Positions 36,031 to 48,612 of a DNA stretch of 64,000 bases are shown in pieces. The DNA lies in assembly GCA_023105745.1 (NCBI GenBank), contig JALGQZ010000009.1:6323937-6387936 (forward strand), given 5' to 3'. This DNA is from Austropuccinia psidii. Its lineage: Eukaryota > Basidiomycota > Pucciniomycetes > Pucciniales > Sphaerophragmiaceae. The notes under the pieces are model-generated. The model saw only the letters and a program-made list of their open reading frames with translations, did no database searches and was not told the origin of the DNA. The position numbers and the translations under genes were made by a program. Positions within the stretch are counted from its first letter, which is position 1; each line of letters opens with the position of its first letter.

Positions 36031-37396
36031 TGACTGTGACATGGTAAAAAGGATTTAAAATAGATTTATGAGGTTTAAGTATGGTTTAATTTAAGAATAA
36101 AAGGGCTTTACTATATTAAATATAGTGGTAGTGAGCACTGTTGAAAGCCCTGGGTGCAGCTTTACCTGTTGGATTACAATAATAAAGACTACAATACTTC
36201 TAAATTAAGAGTATACCTGATTATTTTCCAAGAGTATAGCTGTTTTTGACAGCTGTACTACGTAGGAATTCAAGAGCAGGATGAGGAAAACAATTCTGGC
36301 TGTGGAAAGCCTCCTTTTTATCCTGCAATGGGGTGGAAAGGGTGCTAGACCTTTCCACATAGAGGAAGTGAAGATTTTTCACTCTCTGAGACAGGCTTGT
36401 GGTTTGCAAAGACCTGTATCAACCTGTATTGGGCTCAGATGTGGTTTTGAAACCACATATGGGCAGGTTTCCCCAATACAGGGTGAAAAGTTTCCTCTGG
36501 GGACCTCACAGCCTGATTCTGAGGTGTATGACGCGTAGAATGCTGTACAGAAACTGTATGGGACCCCAGAATTGACTGAAATATGAGGTATTGAAGTAAA
36601 AACAAGCTCCTTCATCTATTTGACACCTCATATTCATTATTATGGGATATTATCCCATGGTAAGGCTGTATATGACAGCAGGTGGGAATCTGACCTTAAA
36701 ACAGCCATAACTTTGTCAATTCTTGAGATATCAACCTCAAAATCAGTTCAGTGTGTATCCCTGTATGTGCTCTACACAATGGTACCTCATTTGATATGGG
36801 TATCATTAAATATGGCAAAGTTATCCCATGTACAAGATTTTTGTACATTTGTGTGGTTTAGGCAAAAAGCTGTATTGAGCTTATTTTCCCCATAACTTTT
36901 ATTCTAGTTGAGCTATGGGGAAATGGATGACACCATCAGATAGCCCTGATGTTGCTCTTTCCAAAAAGACCCCACTTTAGGTATCTCACGCTAAAACTGC
37001 AAAAGCTAGATGAGAGGTGAATGTTTTGTTCACCCTTAGTTGGCCATAACTCAAGTAATACTGGTGCTAGCTCAGTTTGGCTAGTATCATTAGATAGCCC
37101 TTGCTTAGAGCTTCATTTTGAATACCCATTTGATGTGGTTAAGCCTCTCCTTCTGGATTTTAGATTAGAGGTGAAAATTAAGATTTATGCTCAGCAATAA
37201 CTTTGAGCAGGAATAGCTTTGTTATTCTTTGTCCTATGGTGATGGGACTTATATTTTCAGAAAGGGGTGAGTTTCCTCTTTCGTTTGATACCTTTTTGAG
37301 CTGATTTGGCTCATCTCCATGTTTTGGTGGTATCTTGGCTATACCATTGGTTTATGGTATTTTGGCTTTCATGCTTGTGCTCTGGTTTTGAGTCAC
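36031..37396 (-). repeat. Family-C LTR, best copy, 3' LTR of the integrase fragment beside it
   Basis: Reference copy for family C (about 1.36 kb). In element sense it starts TGTGACTCAAAACCAGAGC near 37396, a few bases after a purine-rich AGAGGGAGGG stretch that could be the polypurine tract. It runs left to about 36031. The chromodomain stop codon at 37430 lies just outside it, so it is in the position of a 3' LTR. The open frames 36221-36409, 36281-36538, 36379-36615 and 36620-36895 are LTR sequence, not genes. Confidence 0.6.
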
Positions 37397-37429
37397 AGGC
37401 TGAAATACCCTCCCTCTAAAAAAGGCGCA

Positions 37430-38215
37430 TCATTGATGAGAATGTTCAGTCCTCCTAGAGGCCCTGAATCTCCTTAAATGAAGGTTCCCATCTGGTATGG
37501 CATCTTCTGCCAACCATTTGTCTTCATCAGCTGTTTGGTTCTTGAATCTTACTAAATATTGTCTTTGATCCTTCCCATTAAGTCTGATCTTCCTGGCCCT
37601 GATGATCTTACTCACAGGTCCTGAGGAGTCCTCTACTTCCACTATGTCTGGTGGTATGAGGCTCTTCTTCCTGGAGGGGAATTTACCCTCTTCTGTTTGG
37701 AATTATGGCTTGACCAAACTCACTGGAAAGACTGGGTGTTTCCTGGAAAACTCCTCTGTGAGCTTGACTTCCACTGCATTCTTGCCTACCAACTTAATGA
37801 TAGTGAAGGGCCCTAAAAATGATTCTCTCATCTTCTTGGGTCCTTTAAGATTGTTGAAGTTTAGTGTAGACACTAACACCTGGTCCCCTTCCTTAAAGTC
37901 AGGTTCTATGTGTGTCTTGTCCCACCTCTGCTTATTATAATCTTTTGCCTCAGCTATGCATTTAGCTGCTGTGTCACAAGCTCTCTTCCACATATCATGG
38001 AAGTCTTTGGCTGTGGGGTGGATGGTCAGAAGATCTTTCTTCAAGTGATCCACAGGCAACAAGGGATTCCACCCTTTCTCTAACAGTGCAGGTGTTTTTC
38101 CTGTGGTAGAGTGCTGACTTGTATTATGAGCCAGTTGGACAGCTGGTAGAAGGGTAACCCAGTCATGGGTATATCCCTCATGTTCCTTATATTCCATGCC
38201 ATAAAATCTTGAAAA
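37430..38215 (-). pseudogene. Gypsy integrase C-terminal half plus chromodomain (5'-truncated)
   Basis: From 38197 leftwards the frame encodes the integrase region after the catalytic core (YTHDW, then STGKTPALLEKGWNP), the GPY/F-like module (ESFLGPFTIIKLVGKNAVEV) and KHPVFPVSLV. After one TAA (37703-37705) the same frame continues through a linker to a chromodomain (SKIIRARKIRLNG..., QYLVRFKNQ...DKWLAEDAI, LRRFR). Only one stop in about 255 codons makes it the best-preserved pol piece here. Chromodomains of this type direct integration to marked chromatin. The open frame begins at about 38215, exactly upstream of residues aligned to the end of the catalytic core, where low-complexity DNA begins; the DDE core is missing. 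Confidence 0.85.
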
Positions 38216-38219
38216 GTGA

Positions 38220-38446
38220 AAATTGCAAAGTCAAAATATTATTAATGAATAAAACTTCTTGAAGAGGTTCAAATCAATTTCAATCAATCAGTAAATCACT
38301 TAAATCAAACATCAAGTCAATTCAAAATCAAATATCAATGGATTATTGAAGAGTTCAATTAATCATTAAATCAATAAATCAATAGATCAATAAATAAAAA
38401 AATAAATAAATAAATAGATAAATAAATAAATAAATAAATAAATAGA

Positions 38447-38545
<99 letters not shown>

Positions 38546-38710
38546 ATAGATAAATAAATAGATCAATAAATCAATAGATCAATAAATCAATAAATCAATC
38601 TATCTATCTTTCAATTAATTAATTAATGAATTAATCAATGAATAAATCAATCCAACAATCCAACAATCCATCCATCAATCAATCAATTAATCAACCAATT
38701 TTTTCAAAAT
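38220..38710. repeat. Low-complexity tract with (AAAT)n microsatellite
   Basis: A core of nearly uninterrupted AAAT/TAAA units runs from about 38390 to 38570, with occasional GATA-type variants (ATAGATAA). It is bordered on both sides by degenerate AATC/AATCAATC units. It adjoins the truncated end of the integrase fragment. Simple tandem repeat, not a CRISPR array, since there are no spacers. Confidence 0.9.
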
Positions 38711-40511
38711 AAAATTCAAGGTCTTGAGTAATTCAATAATTAAATCAATATCTTCAGGACTCAGCTCAATATATTGATTATTCAATAGTGAATCAGTCAA
38801 ACAAATCCATTCTTGAGGATCAATCAGTTATCTTGAAGAATTAAACAATCAATCAATAAGCAATTCAATTCAATATTGGAAACACTGAGTTAATTATACT
38901 GATGAATCTCAATCAATTAAAAAATAATATTAAAACCCTGATAAGATCTGAATATCAAACAAAAGAGAAACTTTTGAGGTTGATTGATAATTGAGGAGAT
39001 AGTGAGATTGCGGCAAATGATTGAGTATGAGTAAGAAGTTAATTTTCATAAGAATAGAATTAAAGAGATGAAAATTGCTGAGAAATCATAGATCATAAAA
39101 AATTATAGAAATCAAGAAGAGATCATAATTGATTAATGAGAGAAGCTAATGTAGATTTAATGAGAAGAAAGAAAAATTATGAGTTAATTAAGATAATGTC
39201 ACAGGGGCTCTTCTAAATGAAACGAGCCTGGCACTCAGTCAGCAGACTTACTTATAGAGGGCTCAGAGAGGATACTCAAAGGATAAGAGAAATCACAAAA
39301 GATTAAAATTCCTAATGAATAGAGAAATTTCATCTAAGGAACATGCAAGAAACAAAAGAAATAATACAGAGACAACCACAAATAATCCTGTAACACTTTT
39401 TCAGCCTGTTCAGAAAGGAGAGAAGCATTAATTAGGATATGACCACCAAGACTCTACTCAACAGGTGATGGAAGGCTTCGACTGACCTTAACAGTTAATA
39501 ATAGAATACCTCTTAATGAGAAATGAACTAATACTATTGATAAATACAATATTTCAATTAACTGGGGCAAAATCCCCAGGTGGGTGAAGGGGGGCTGGTA
39601 TATGTGAAAAATATCAGCCTGGAGTTTGAGTGCTGAGAACCAGGGTCTGAATCATGGAAGAAGTTGTATTTGGGGGAGACCTGTATTAGTGTATCCAATA
39701 CATTTGCTTTTAGTCAATCCAGGTATTTGTACCTGTGTTGAGTACAGGCCTGTATTTGATGTATCCTTAATTTCAGTTTTGACTGCATTGAAGTGTATTG
39801 AGCTTTTGAGATGTATTTGGTGGATCTTCTATGAAGACCCCTTGCTGATTGGGTTTTAAATATCTTCAATGAATGATTCTTTGTAATGCCCCTACCTGTC
39901 TTAATGGCTGTGACAGATTTAAATAGTTGAAAAATGTGTTGGATGATATCAATGATCTTTCAATTTTAATAATAAGACTTTGGAGATCTAATACAAAGTC
40001 CCAAATTTTCAGAAAGCTTATATAAGCTAATGGCAAAAGGTTAGACATAGGGATTAGCTAAACAGGGGATTTTTTGTTAGAAGCAATTTGAGAGGTTAGT
40101 CTTCATGCTTTGATTCAGGCACAGCTGGCTTCTGCTTGCAGCTCATCCTTTTGCCATGAAAGAAGAATCTGTCACAGAAATTCTTGAATGACCAAAAAGA
40201 TTTAAATCCTCCCAAAAAGGCTATTATGCATGGTGAAATCCTGGCTAATACTTTCAGGCTTTATATCACATTCTACCAATGTGACTTACCCAAGGCTTAA
40301 AGAGCTATGTCCCTGAAGTTCAGATAGGTAATGATACCACCAATAGTCTTGTCTCTATAGAGCTATATTAGCAACAAAAAGCTCCTACAGCAAATCCCCA
40401 AGGGGCAGAAACTTTTTTTCACCATAGAAATTTAAAACTTAACGGTTCAGGTTTTGAACAGTCACCCACTTTCTCCAACTGGAGTCAAACACATGACATA
40501 GGTACCTGGGG
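38711..40511. other. Unclassified interval before element B1
   Basis: Mixed AT-rich DNA with no recognisable domain. The frame at 39626-39859 (77 codons) has no family resemblance and sits in sequence with CTGTATTxxxGTAT-like words reminiscent of family C. The last bases before the B1 LTR are TGGGG (40507-40511), the expected site of one target-duplication arm. Confidence 0.4.
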
Positions 40512-42537
40512 TGTAAGGTTTGTCTATGAAACTCTTGATAATAAGACCAATATCAAGAGTACTATGACTGTCCTCAGTAGAAAAATATAATATAACAAAA
40601 TATTATAACCACAAATTAAATATAATTATTAAAAAAGAATTATATTAAATTATTATTATATAATATAATAATGTAACCACTTATAAATAATATAAATATT
40701 ATTTATAAAAAGAAATTATAACACACACTGTGCAGATATAATTCTGATAGGAAAATTCTATATAAAAGAACTAATAATAGATAAAAAATTCTAGAATTTT
40801 AGAGAAAAACTTAATTATAATATATATTTAATACAACATGTCAAATAAAACAGTTATTATATTAAATGATTATTATAAGTTAAAAACAATCCAAAAATCA
40901 ATATTTTAAAGGATAAAACAACCTTTCATAATAAAAAATATGATTAAAGAGTTTTTAAGAGGAATTTGTGGATTTTAAAAGATATTTTAAAGACAATAAT
41001 ATTATAAAATAAAATATATTATTGGTGATTACAACAATAATCTTAATTCTATTATTTCAATTATTTAATCTGAAATTTAACAAAAAATAAAATAACTTCA
41101 GAATTAATTTAATAAGAAGATTTTATATGTAATGAAACTTTGCCTGTTTAAATGTCTAATATGATTGGATTGGATCGAATTGATGGGCAAAAACAGTGAT
41201 GAATTGACTCTTTTTATGTCTTCAGAGCAGCTCTCATGATTCATAATGGATGTAGATGGTGTTCTCAGGTCAAAACTGAAAATCCATGCTTAAAAATAAG
41301 GTTCTTAGCTTAAGTCAGCTTATTTTTAATTCCAACTTAAATTTACAGGTGTTATTCTTAACTCCAAGTGACTTTAATCCTCATTTAAGTTAATTACTTT
41401 AAGTTTTACTATAAAAAAGGTTCATTTATATTAAAGTTCATCACATGAAAAACTTAAAAATAAAGCTTCAAGTGAAAATCTCTTAAAAACAGTTTTTAAT
41501 TAATTTTTAAAGAAATCTGAATTTTCTCTAAGTATAATTAACAGAGTAAATTTCCAGGCTGATCACCAATAAAACCTGTTCATAAAAGATACTTAAAATT
41601 CAATTTATACACAGATAACATTGAATTGTAAGCTGTGAGAAGTTTTCAAGCAAGTCCATTAAGATTTGGATTTTGAATGAATTTTAAAGTTATTGCTACT
41701 TTTTCACATAAAATAGCAATACACACTAAACCTTATTCTTTAATAAGGTCTTAATGCTTGTAGCTTTAACGTTTTAAGCTTATTTAAGCTTTGAAAGCTC
41801 TTAAAACTTTAATTTTAAGCTTGCATATTGGGATTTACCCTTTGTCAGATTGAAATTCCTGTCCAAGTTGGGATAAAAACAGTTTAAAATTTAAGGTTGG
41901 ATCAAAGTCTAATCTTGAAGTTTGAATAAGGTTGAAAATCCTCCAATACAGGTGGAAAGCCTTAATTGAATCCTTGCAGATCCAAAAAGTTGGGTACCCC
42001 AGCTCTGTTTGGTCTTTTTCCTTTGTCCCACCTTTTTGTGTGGATTTTGCCCTTTTACTTATTTAATGCCATACTATGGCCTTTAATACTTTTGAATTGG
42101 GGCCATGCAGAATTTAAATCCTGTATGGAAAAACCTTAGCCAATTCAGTAAATATACACAACACCTCAATTTTAACTAAAATTTTGGTAAGTTTGCATAA
42201 ACCTTATACAACTTTAAGTTTAAGCTTCAATTTAACAATTTTAAAAAAATGTTAAAAAAGTTACATTAGTACTGTGAGATTCTTAAATCTTCCAATAACT
42301 TAAGAAATAAGCATTTTTAGGTATAACACCCTATGGGTGTACCCTAGGTTATTTTTGGTGTAGAATTTAAAAATGACATAATACTTATAGCTTTGTTTAT
42401 CCAAACAAAAGTTTGTGATTATTTTTTGTTATTTTTTATTTTAATTTCAACTGAAGAGTCTGTTCAAGACTGAATCAGCTGTATATAAACTTATTTGTGA
42501 CCTTATGGGTATTTCATATATCCCTCACAGGCTCACA
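40512..42537 (-). repeat. 3' LTR of element B1 (family B, 2026 bp)
   Basis: In element sense it starts TGTGAGCCTGTGAGGG at 42537 and ends ...GACAAACCTTACA at 40512. It matches the 5' LTR closely from 49147 to about 50265, apart from an extra segment of roughly 110 bp around 49310-49430 that this copy lacks. Family-B copies at 16249, 24957 and 31300 match it. A purine-rich TTTTAGAGAG precedes the start and may serve as polypurine tract. Confidence 0.88.
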
Positions 42538-42691
42538 CTCTCTAAAACCAAAAAAAATTGTACCACAATTTTCTTTAGTAGTATACCCCCAAGTTAATTG
42601 GGGGGTATTACCCACTGTCCAACCTCTCTACTTATACTTTTAAGTATGTAAATCACACAATTCAGATGTTTCAATGAGGAATTGGTATTCT

Positions 42692-43970
42692 CTAATGTCT
42701 GAATCTTCTGAGAAACCTTTGAAAATCAGGTATCTTTTCTGCTACAAGCCATTCATCTTCATGTTGTGGATTGTTGTACCTGACCAAGTATTCTCTTTCA
42801 TCTTCTCCCCTAAGTCTTCTGCCTTTCAAGACTCTTAGTACCTTTTTCTCTTCACTTTGATAAAGTGGAGATAATTCTAAGGGTGTTTCATTGCTTAAAG
42901 GAAATAATTCCCTATCACTTTAAGTATAATGCTTTACTATACTAACAGCAAACATTGGATGTTTGTTTTCCAATTCTCCTGAGATTTCTACCTGTACTGC
43001 ATTTTTCCCATGAAGGTCTTAAATAATAAATGGCCCTTCAAAAGAATCTTTCAATTTCTTTGAACCTTTAATATTATTAAAGTTCAAGTTTGAAAGTAGT
43101 ATCAAGTCCCCTACTTTGAATTAGGGGTTTTTATGACTTTTATCTCATTTCTGTTTAGCATATTCAAAGGCATAATTCATGGTTTTTATTGTGTGATGCC
43201 TCACCTTATCAAGAAATAATTTGAAGCTTGAAGCAGTTGTATGAAAATCAACCAAATCTCTCTTCAAAGTATCAACTGAAAGTTTAGGGTTCCATCCTTT
43301 TTCCAACATTGCAAGAGTCTTTCCTGTTGAAGCCTGGATAGAAGTCTTATAGGCTAATTCCAATGCTGGTATAAGAGTACACATATCATGGGTAAAGCCA
43401 TCAGAATATTTAAGCTCCAGGCAATAAGCACAAAATATTTGGATCATGTCTTCAAGGGTTTGAATCATTCTTTCTGCTAACCCATCTGTTTGTGGATGGT
43501 ATGCTGTTGAGAATGATAGTTTTGTACCCAAAAGAGTATGTAGATTAGTCCATAAGGCTGATGTAAATTTTGGGTCTCTATCACTAATGATATTTTTAAA
43601 GAGACCAGTATGGGATAAAACTCTGTTCCAAATTAAAAGCGCTGTATACATAGCTGTGTCATCTTTATGACATGGTAAAAAGATTGGGGTTTTGCTATAT
43701 CTGTCAACAATGAAATAACATGCATTGTAACTTTTATCACCTCCAGGTGGTAAGGCAGCTACCCAATCCATATGCACCACTTCCCTTGGGGTACTTGGCT
43801 CTTGGATATGAATCATTAAACCAACTCTTTTACCAGTAGCTTTATTGGCTTTCTGGCATCTATCAAAATTATGACAGTACTCAATGACATCTTTTTTCCA
43901 AGATGGCCACCAGGCACATTTCTTAATTCTTTCCATTTTTCTGTCTTAAGAAAGACGTCCAGAATAAATG
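42692..43970 (-). pseudogene. Integrase and chromodomain of B1 (broken)
   Basis: Integrase inserts the cDNA into chromosomes. The zinc-binding region begins near 43970; where the family has H-x3-H type ligands the sequence reads [11 protein letters not shown], so the second His is Arg. DRCQK supplies the Cys pair. The catalytic core (43145-43936) keeps HMDW, SDRDPKF and AERMIQTLE, that is the D, D and E residues. After a stop at 43145 the GPY/F-like module is decayed. The chromodomain (about 42692-42855, stop TAG at 42692-42694) reads KKVLRVLKGRRLRG..., EYLVRYNNP, DEWLVAEKI, FLRRFRH. Stops and frameshifts separate the modules. Confidence 0.88.
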
Positions 43971-45640
43971 TTATCATGGCATTCCATCAGTATTGTGTTG
44001 TTTAAAATTCTACTACATAATACCATGACACATGTGTTTTTAGACCTATGAAATAAGATACCATCAAACAAATGGAATCTTCCATTTTCATAAGATGTTT
44101 TCCAAATATCATTCAGAGTATTAGCCATGGATGCATCTTTGCAATCTCTGTCAAGTAGAGAAGTAAGAATATGACACTTTGTATCTTGCTTATAGATTTC
44201 TATAAATTCTTCAAAGAATTCTGTTCCTAAATCTGTGATATTAATTCCTTCAATTGGAATTTGATGTTCTGCACTTGTAGGAAAATAGGAAGGATTGTCA
44301 GATGTATTGGGTAATGCCCATCTAATCAAGCCATCAGCATTATTGTGAATATTCCCAGCTTTATTTACTATGGTCATCTTGCCTCTATACTCCTGAATAG
44401 CAATATGCCATCTTAACACGTTTCTGTTAGGAGTCTTCATGTTAAGAAGTGATTTTACTGAATTACAAACAGTAATTACTACAAACACACTACTATCAAG
44501 ATAATAATGAATTTTTTCCAGAGCCCAAATAAGGCAAAGGCACTCCATTTGGCTATCTCCATATCTGGCCTCAGTAGGTTTGATTTGTGTTGAGATAAAA
44601 CAAATTGGACTCTCATAAGGATTGTCATTGACAATTTGAAATTGATGAAGAGCTGCACCTAGGCCTTCACCACATCCATCAATATACATCTTGAAAGGAA
44701 GTTTGCAGTCTGGAATAAATAATAATGGTGCATTAGTCAAGGCATGCTTGATTGTTTAATATTCTTGAATTACTTCCTGTGTTATCTCGAAGACATTTTG
44801 TTCATCACAAATACTGTACAGTTATTTGGCATGGATTGCAAAATCCTTAAGGTGCTGTCTGTAATAACTGGCAAAGCCTCAGAAAGACATCATTTCTTTT
44901 TGTTCTGGGGCATTTGTTTTAGTAAAACTGCAGCAACCTTGTTTTTATCAACACCAAGGCTCAGTCCGGATACTACATGTCCTAGAGGCTTCAGCTCATG
45001 AAACCCAAAATTACAGTTTTCAAGAGATCTTTTCATGTTCACTTGAAAAGTTTTCTGAGTACTAATAAGAGTCTCTCTAGATGCAATTTCCAGGTTTCTG
45101 AACAAATGATAATGTCATCAATATAAATTATTAACCATCCCTCTGCTAATTCATTGGGAAAACGGTATTCATCATTATATAATTAGAGGGTGCGTTTTTA
45201 ATACCAAAAGGCATCCTCAAGTATTCATAAATACCACAATGAGAAATAATTCTAAATAATTTCCTAGCATGAGGTGTTAAAAAATTCTTATGGAAAACTT
45301 TAAGAGCATCCATAGAAGTGATAAATTTTGCTTTGGATAATTGAGTCAAAGTCTCATGGATTATGGGGATTGGATACCTGTCTGGAATAGTGTAGGTATT
45401 CAATGCTCTAAAATCACCAACCATCCTTGATTTATCATTATGCCAAGTAATGATTACAGGCGTTGTTACTTCTACTTCTTCATTGTGCCCAACTTTTCTA
45501 AGAACTCCCAGTTTCATTAGTTCATTAATATGACTTTCTAATGCTTCTCTAGCTCTAGGGCTAGCTGGGTGTGCTGGTCTTCTTAATAGTGGAGGGTAAG
45601 GCCTTTCCACATCAAGCATAATTTGCACTTCATGGCCTTT
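43946..45640 (-). pseudogene. Reverse transcriptase and RNase H of B1 (broken)
   Basis: Reverse transcriptase: the N-terminal block PPLLRRPAHPASPRAR and [19 protein letters not shown] lie in 45146-45628; the catalytic YIDD is encoded near 45115-45130 in another frame; and the VSGLSLGVDKNK block is in 44890-45105. RNase [17 protein letters not shown] (first catalytic Asp in YIDG), then [24 protein letters not shown] and NADGL in 43946-44740. The second acidic position, usually TDxN, reads TVCN, so a catalytic Asp is lost. At least three frame breaks occur between the pieces. Confidence 0.88.
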
Positions 45641-45685
45641 GCTAGCTCCAAGTGGCTCATTATCAGAAGCAAAGGCCTCTCTGTA

Positions 45686-46230
45686 TTAAAATAAAATGTT
45701 AATAAGTTCTTCCTTCATTTCTAATGTTAGTTCAGTAATAATTTGTGCTTCAATTAACTGATCTGACACAAATATTTCTTTAATAACATTCTTTACTTGT
45801 CTAATGAAACTTATTTCTCTTTTTTCTGAAGGAAAAGCAAATTTTTGCCTTCTATTTTCCCCTATAGAGAAATATATGTCTTTATGATGATTGATATCAA
45901 TTACATAAATATTGAGATAATCATTTCCAAGTATAAAGTGTTGTGAAGTAAAATTATTCATAACAACAAATTCAACTTTTAATCTGATACTTCCTGCAGG
46001 ATGAGGGAATATCATTGCTGCTTCAAAAATGCCCAAGGGGTGCAAAACTTGGCTAGCACTGCTGAGTTTTATGCCTTCAATTGGAATTAAGATTTCCTTC
46101 CGATTGGCATTAAGATTTCTTTCCAATTGGTATGAATACTTTCAAGTTAATCTTTTCCAACACAAGTACAAAACGCACCTGAGTCAAGATGTAACTTGGC
46201 TTTTCTGTTATTTATCACAATATTAGTGAT
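45686..46230 (-). pseudogene. Aspartic protease of B1 (broken)
   Basis: The active-site motif is intact (HLDSGAFCTCVGK, encoded near 46150-46200), but an in-frame stop follows within a few codons. The distal part LGIFEAAMIFPHPAG and VMNNFTSQHFILGNDYL is open in 45686-46126. The enzyme would process Gag-Pol in the particle. Confidence 0.8.
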
Positions 46231-46335
46231 ACAAGATGCTCCAGCTGTATAACATTTACCTCTTGAAGGTTTGGATTTCTGTGTTTTAGCATCATTCACA
46301 TGTATGAGATCCATACATTCATCACTGTACTGTGG

Positions 46336-48611
46336 TTAGTGAGTATGTACTTCTGTGACTTCAAAGGAAACATTAATATTTTCTATACTAAGTTCATCTG
46401 GTACTTTTTCTTCAGAAGGCTCAGAATCACTGTCATGTAAAGATACATTATTTGTTTCTTTTGTGTCTTTAACCTTATCTATTTCTATCTCATTTACTCT
46501 TGTATTTTTTGGGACAAGTGTTTGCCAAATGAGATGTACTTCCACATTTATGACATTTAAAAGGAGCTTTTTCATGTGGTTTTTTGGGTTTTGGGATTGG
46601 TTTCCCACTGGTCTTGCTATCCATTGGGGTTTTATACCCATTCCTTCCAATTTTTGTCCTAGTTGTGATGTCTTCCATGACATTTATATAATCTTCTGCA
46701 GAGAAAAGCTCAATACATCTGCTTCTTCTAGCATTCTCAAGGTCACCACCACATTTTCTCAATATCCTTTTATAAATTATTGTTTCATACACCTCAGGAT
46801 GAAGAACAGTTAATCTGTCTTTCTGTTTAAGAAACCAAGACATGGGCTTGTCCCTCTCAATATTAAAAATGGCTTCTTCAAAAAAATTTTAAATTTTCAA
46901 TCTCCAGGAATCATTTTCCCATTTGGAAATAATTTGTTCTTTCCACCAAGGCCAAGAATGTTTGCCATGGTCTTGTCTCATTTTGTAATACCATTTCTTT
47001 TCTGATCTGGTAAACAGGGGGTTTAATCTGGCACTTATGTATTCATCTGGTATGTTAAGGTCTTCTTTAAACATATTAATTGTTTTAATAAATTCCATCT
47101 GATTATATTCTCCATCACCACTGAAGGTTGGCCATTCCTCTAATCTTGGAATTTTTTAAAATTACAAGAAGTCTCCACTTCTGTGTTACTTGAAACTGTA
47201 TGATGTAAGTCATTATTCAAGTTTAGCACATTTCTGTCAAGAATTGGTGTGGACTTTCTTGAAAAATCATTCTTCAGTGATATATTATTAATACTTGATT
47301 GAATATCTTCTTTCAATTCAAGTCTTTCTTTATCACTTTTTTCCAATTGTTCTTAGAAAATAGCAGCATTGGGGCCAGTTGAGTTTTCCAAGTTCTTAAC
47401 TTGTATTATTAATTCTTTCAACTTTCTAGTTATAAAAGAAATAGAATTGTCATCTGGTTGATTGAGTAAGGTAACTTTAGACTCAATTCTTTCACAAATT
47501 TGAGTCAAAGGATAGATATTGTCTCTACTCACATTTTCTATACCACTTATGGTCTTTTGTGACTCTTTTACCTGTAATATCTCTCTACCCAACTTCTGTT
47601 GGATATACTCAAAATTATTAGGCTTTGCTAAAATTTCTGTATTACAAGTTTCAAAACGAGTTACAAGCTTTACAAGGTCTACTTCTTTGGGAACAATTGG
47701 TTCAATCTTTCCTCCTCCTTTTTTTTGAATTCCATAAGAGTTCTTGCCATATTGAACACATTGTCCATGGCTGTCTTCTCCTTCTTGAAAACTCTGTAAT
47801 TCTGTGGTTAAGGCTTGTTCCACTTGGATTTTGCCTTTCCCTTCTGATTGCTCTTTGGGGTTTTCTTGTCCTTGTTTGGCACTTGTTGAGGCATATTTTT
47901 TCTTTTGAAGGCTTGGGGAGCTTCTACTGGGCTGTTGTCCTTTCCTTGGGACAACTTCTTCTTTTGGTCCTCTGACAACATGCTTTGGGTTTTCAACAAA
48001 GCTTTTGCCTGTTGGACGTTTCCCTTGAATAAACATGGGTTTCCAACCCCCCAGAAGCTCTTCTGTCTTTTCTGGGCCCATGAACTTCTTCACTTGAAGA
48101 TAAGAATTCATTGTGCCTATCCAAAGACTTGGAAGAAGTTCTCACTCCTGCTGCTTTTCCGCCATAAACCAGTTCTTGTACTGAGACTGGTATATCTCTA
48201 TTTCTGCCTTCTGGAAATGATTCAGGTATGACAAAAGGAATAACAGTTATGTCAGCTTCTTTACTCTCAATAAGAGTGTCAAAGGTGCTGGCTAACATTT
48301 GGGAACTGGTGGAAGTTATGGCATCCTCCATTTGTGCCTCTGCTCTGGGCTGACATTCTTGTCTTTTGGATTTTTGACTTGAATGTCCTGGTCCAGATAA
48401 ATTTTATTGGATAGAGTCATTGCTTTGACTTTTAGTAGGAGTCATTCCATGTCAATTTTAAGAAAAAAGGGACTAAGAAATGAATGGAATTCACCTACTG
48501 GACCTTTGAAGGGTTCTTTGGTAATTAAATCCCTTGGTTCTAGGCTGGTTTGAATTTCAATACTAGACTCTGATGCTTCAGAGTCTGAAGAACGTTCTCT
48601 GATGGATGAAA
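46336..48611 (-). pseudogene. Gag of B1 (broken)
   Basis: A probable splice acceptor (TTATCTCTAG) ends at 48612 and opens a short exon-like segment, paralleling the leader exon of family A. The N-terminal region (47353-48331) is charged and Ser/Gln-rich, the middle (46889-47346) is capsid-like (YISARLNPLF, KKWYYKMRQ, KWENDSWR), and the C-terminal part (46490-46843) ends in a zinc knuckle CHKCGSTSHLANTC with intact C-x2-C-x4-H-x4-C spacing. Stops and frame changes separate these pieces. Overlapping frames on the plus strand and at 47808-47999 and 46336-46683 are shadows. Confidence 0.82.
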
Positions 48612-48612
48612 C

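Noticed and set aside
36281..36895. Several open frames between 36.2 and 36.9 kb on both strands
   Set aside because: All lie inside a family-C LTR and are not conserved in the other copies at 29340 and 22608.
37602..37940. 112-codon plus-strand open frame
   Set aside because: Antisense of the integrase-chromodomain fragment, whose minus-strand frame matches known domains.
38390..38570. Regular repeat array considered as CRISPR
   Set aside because: Pure tetranucleotide repeats without spacers, in a eukaryotic context.
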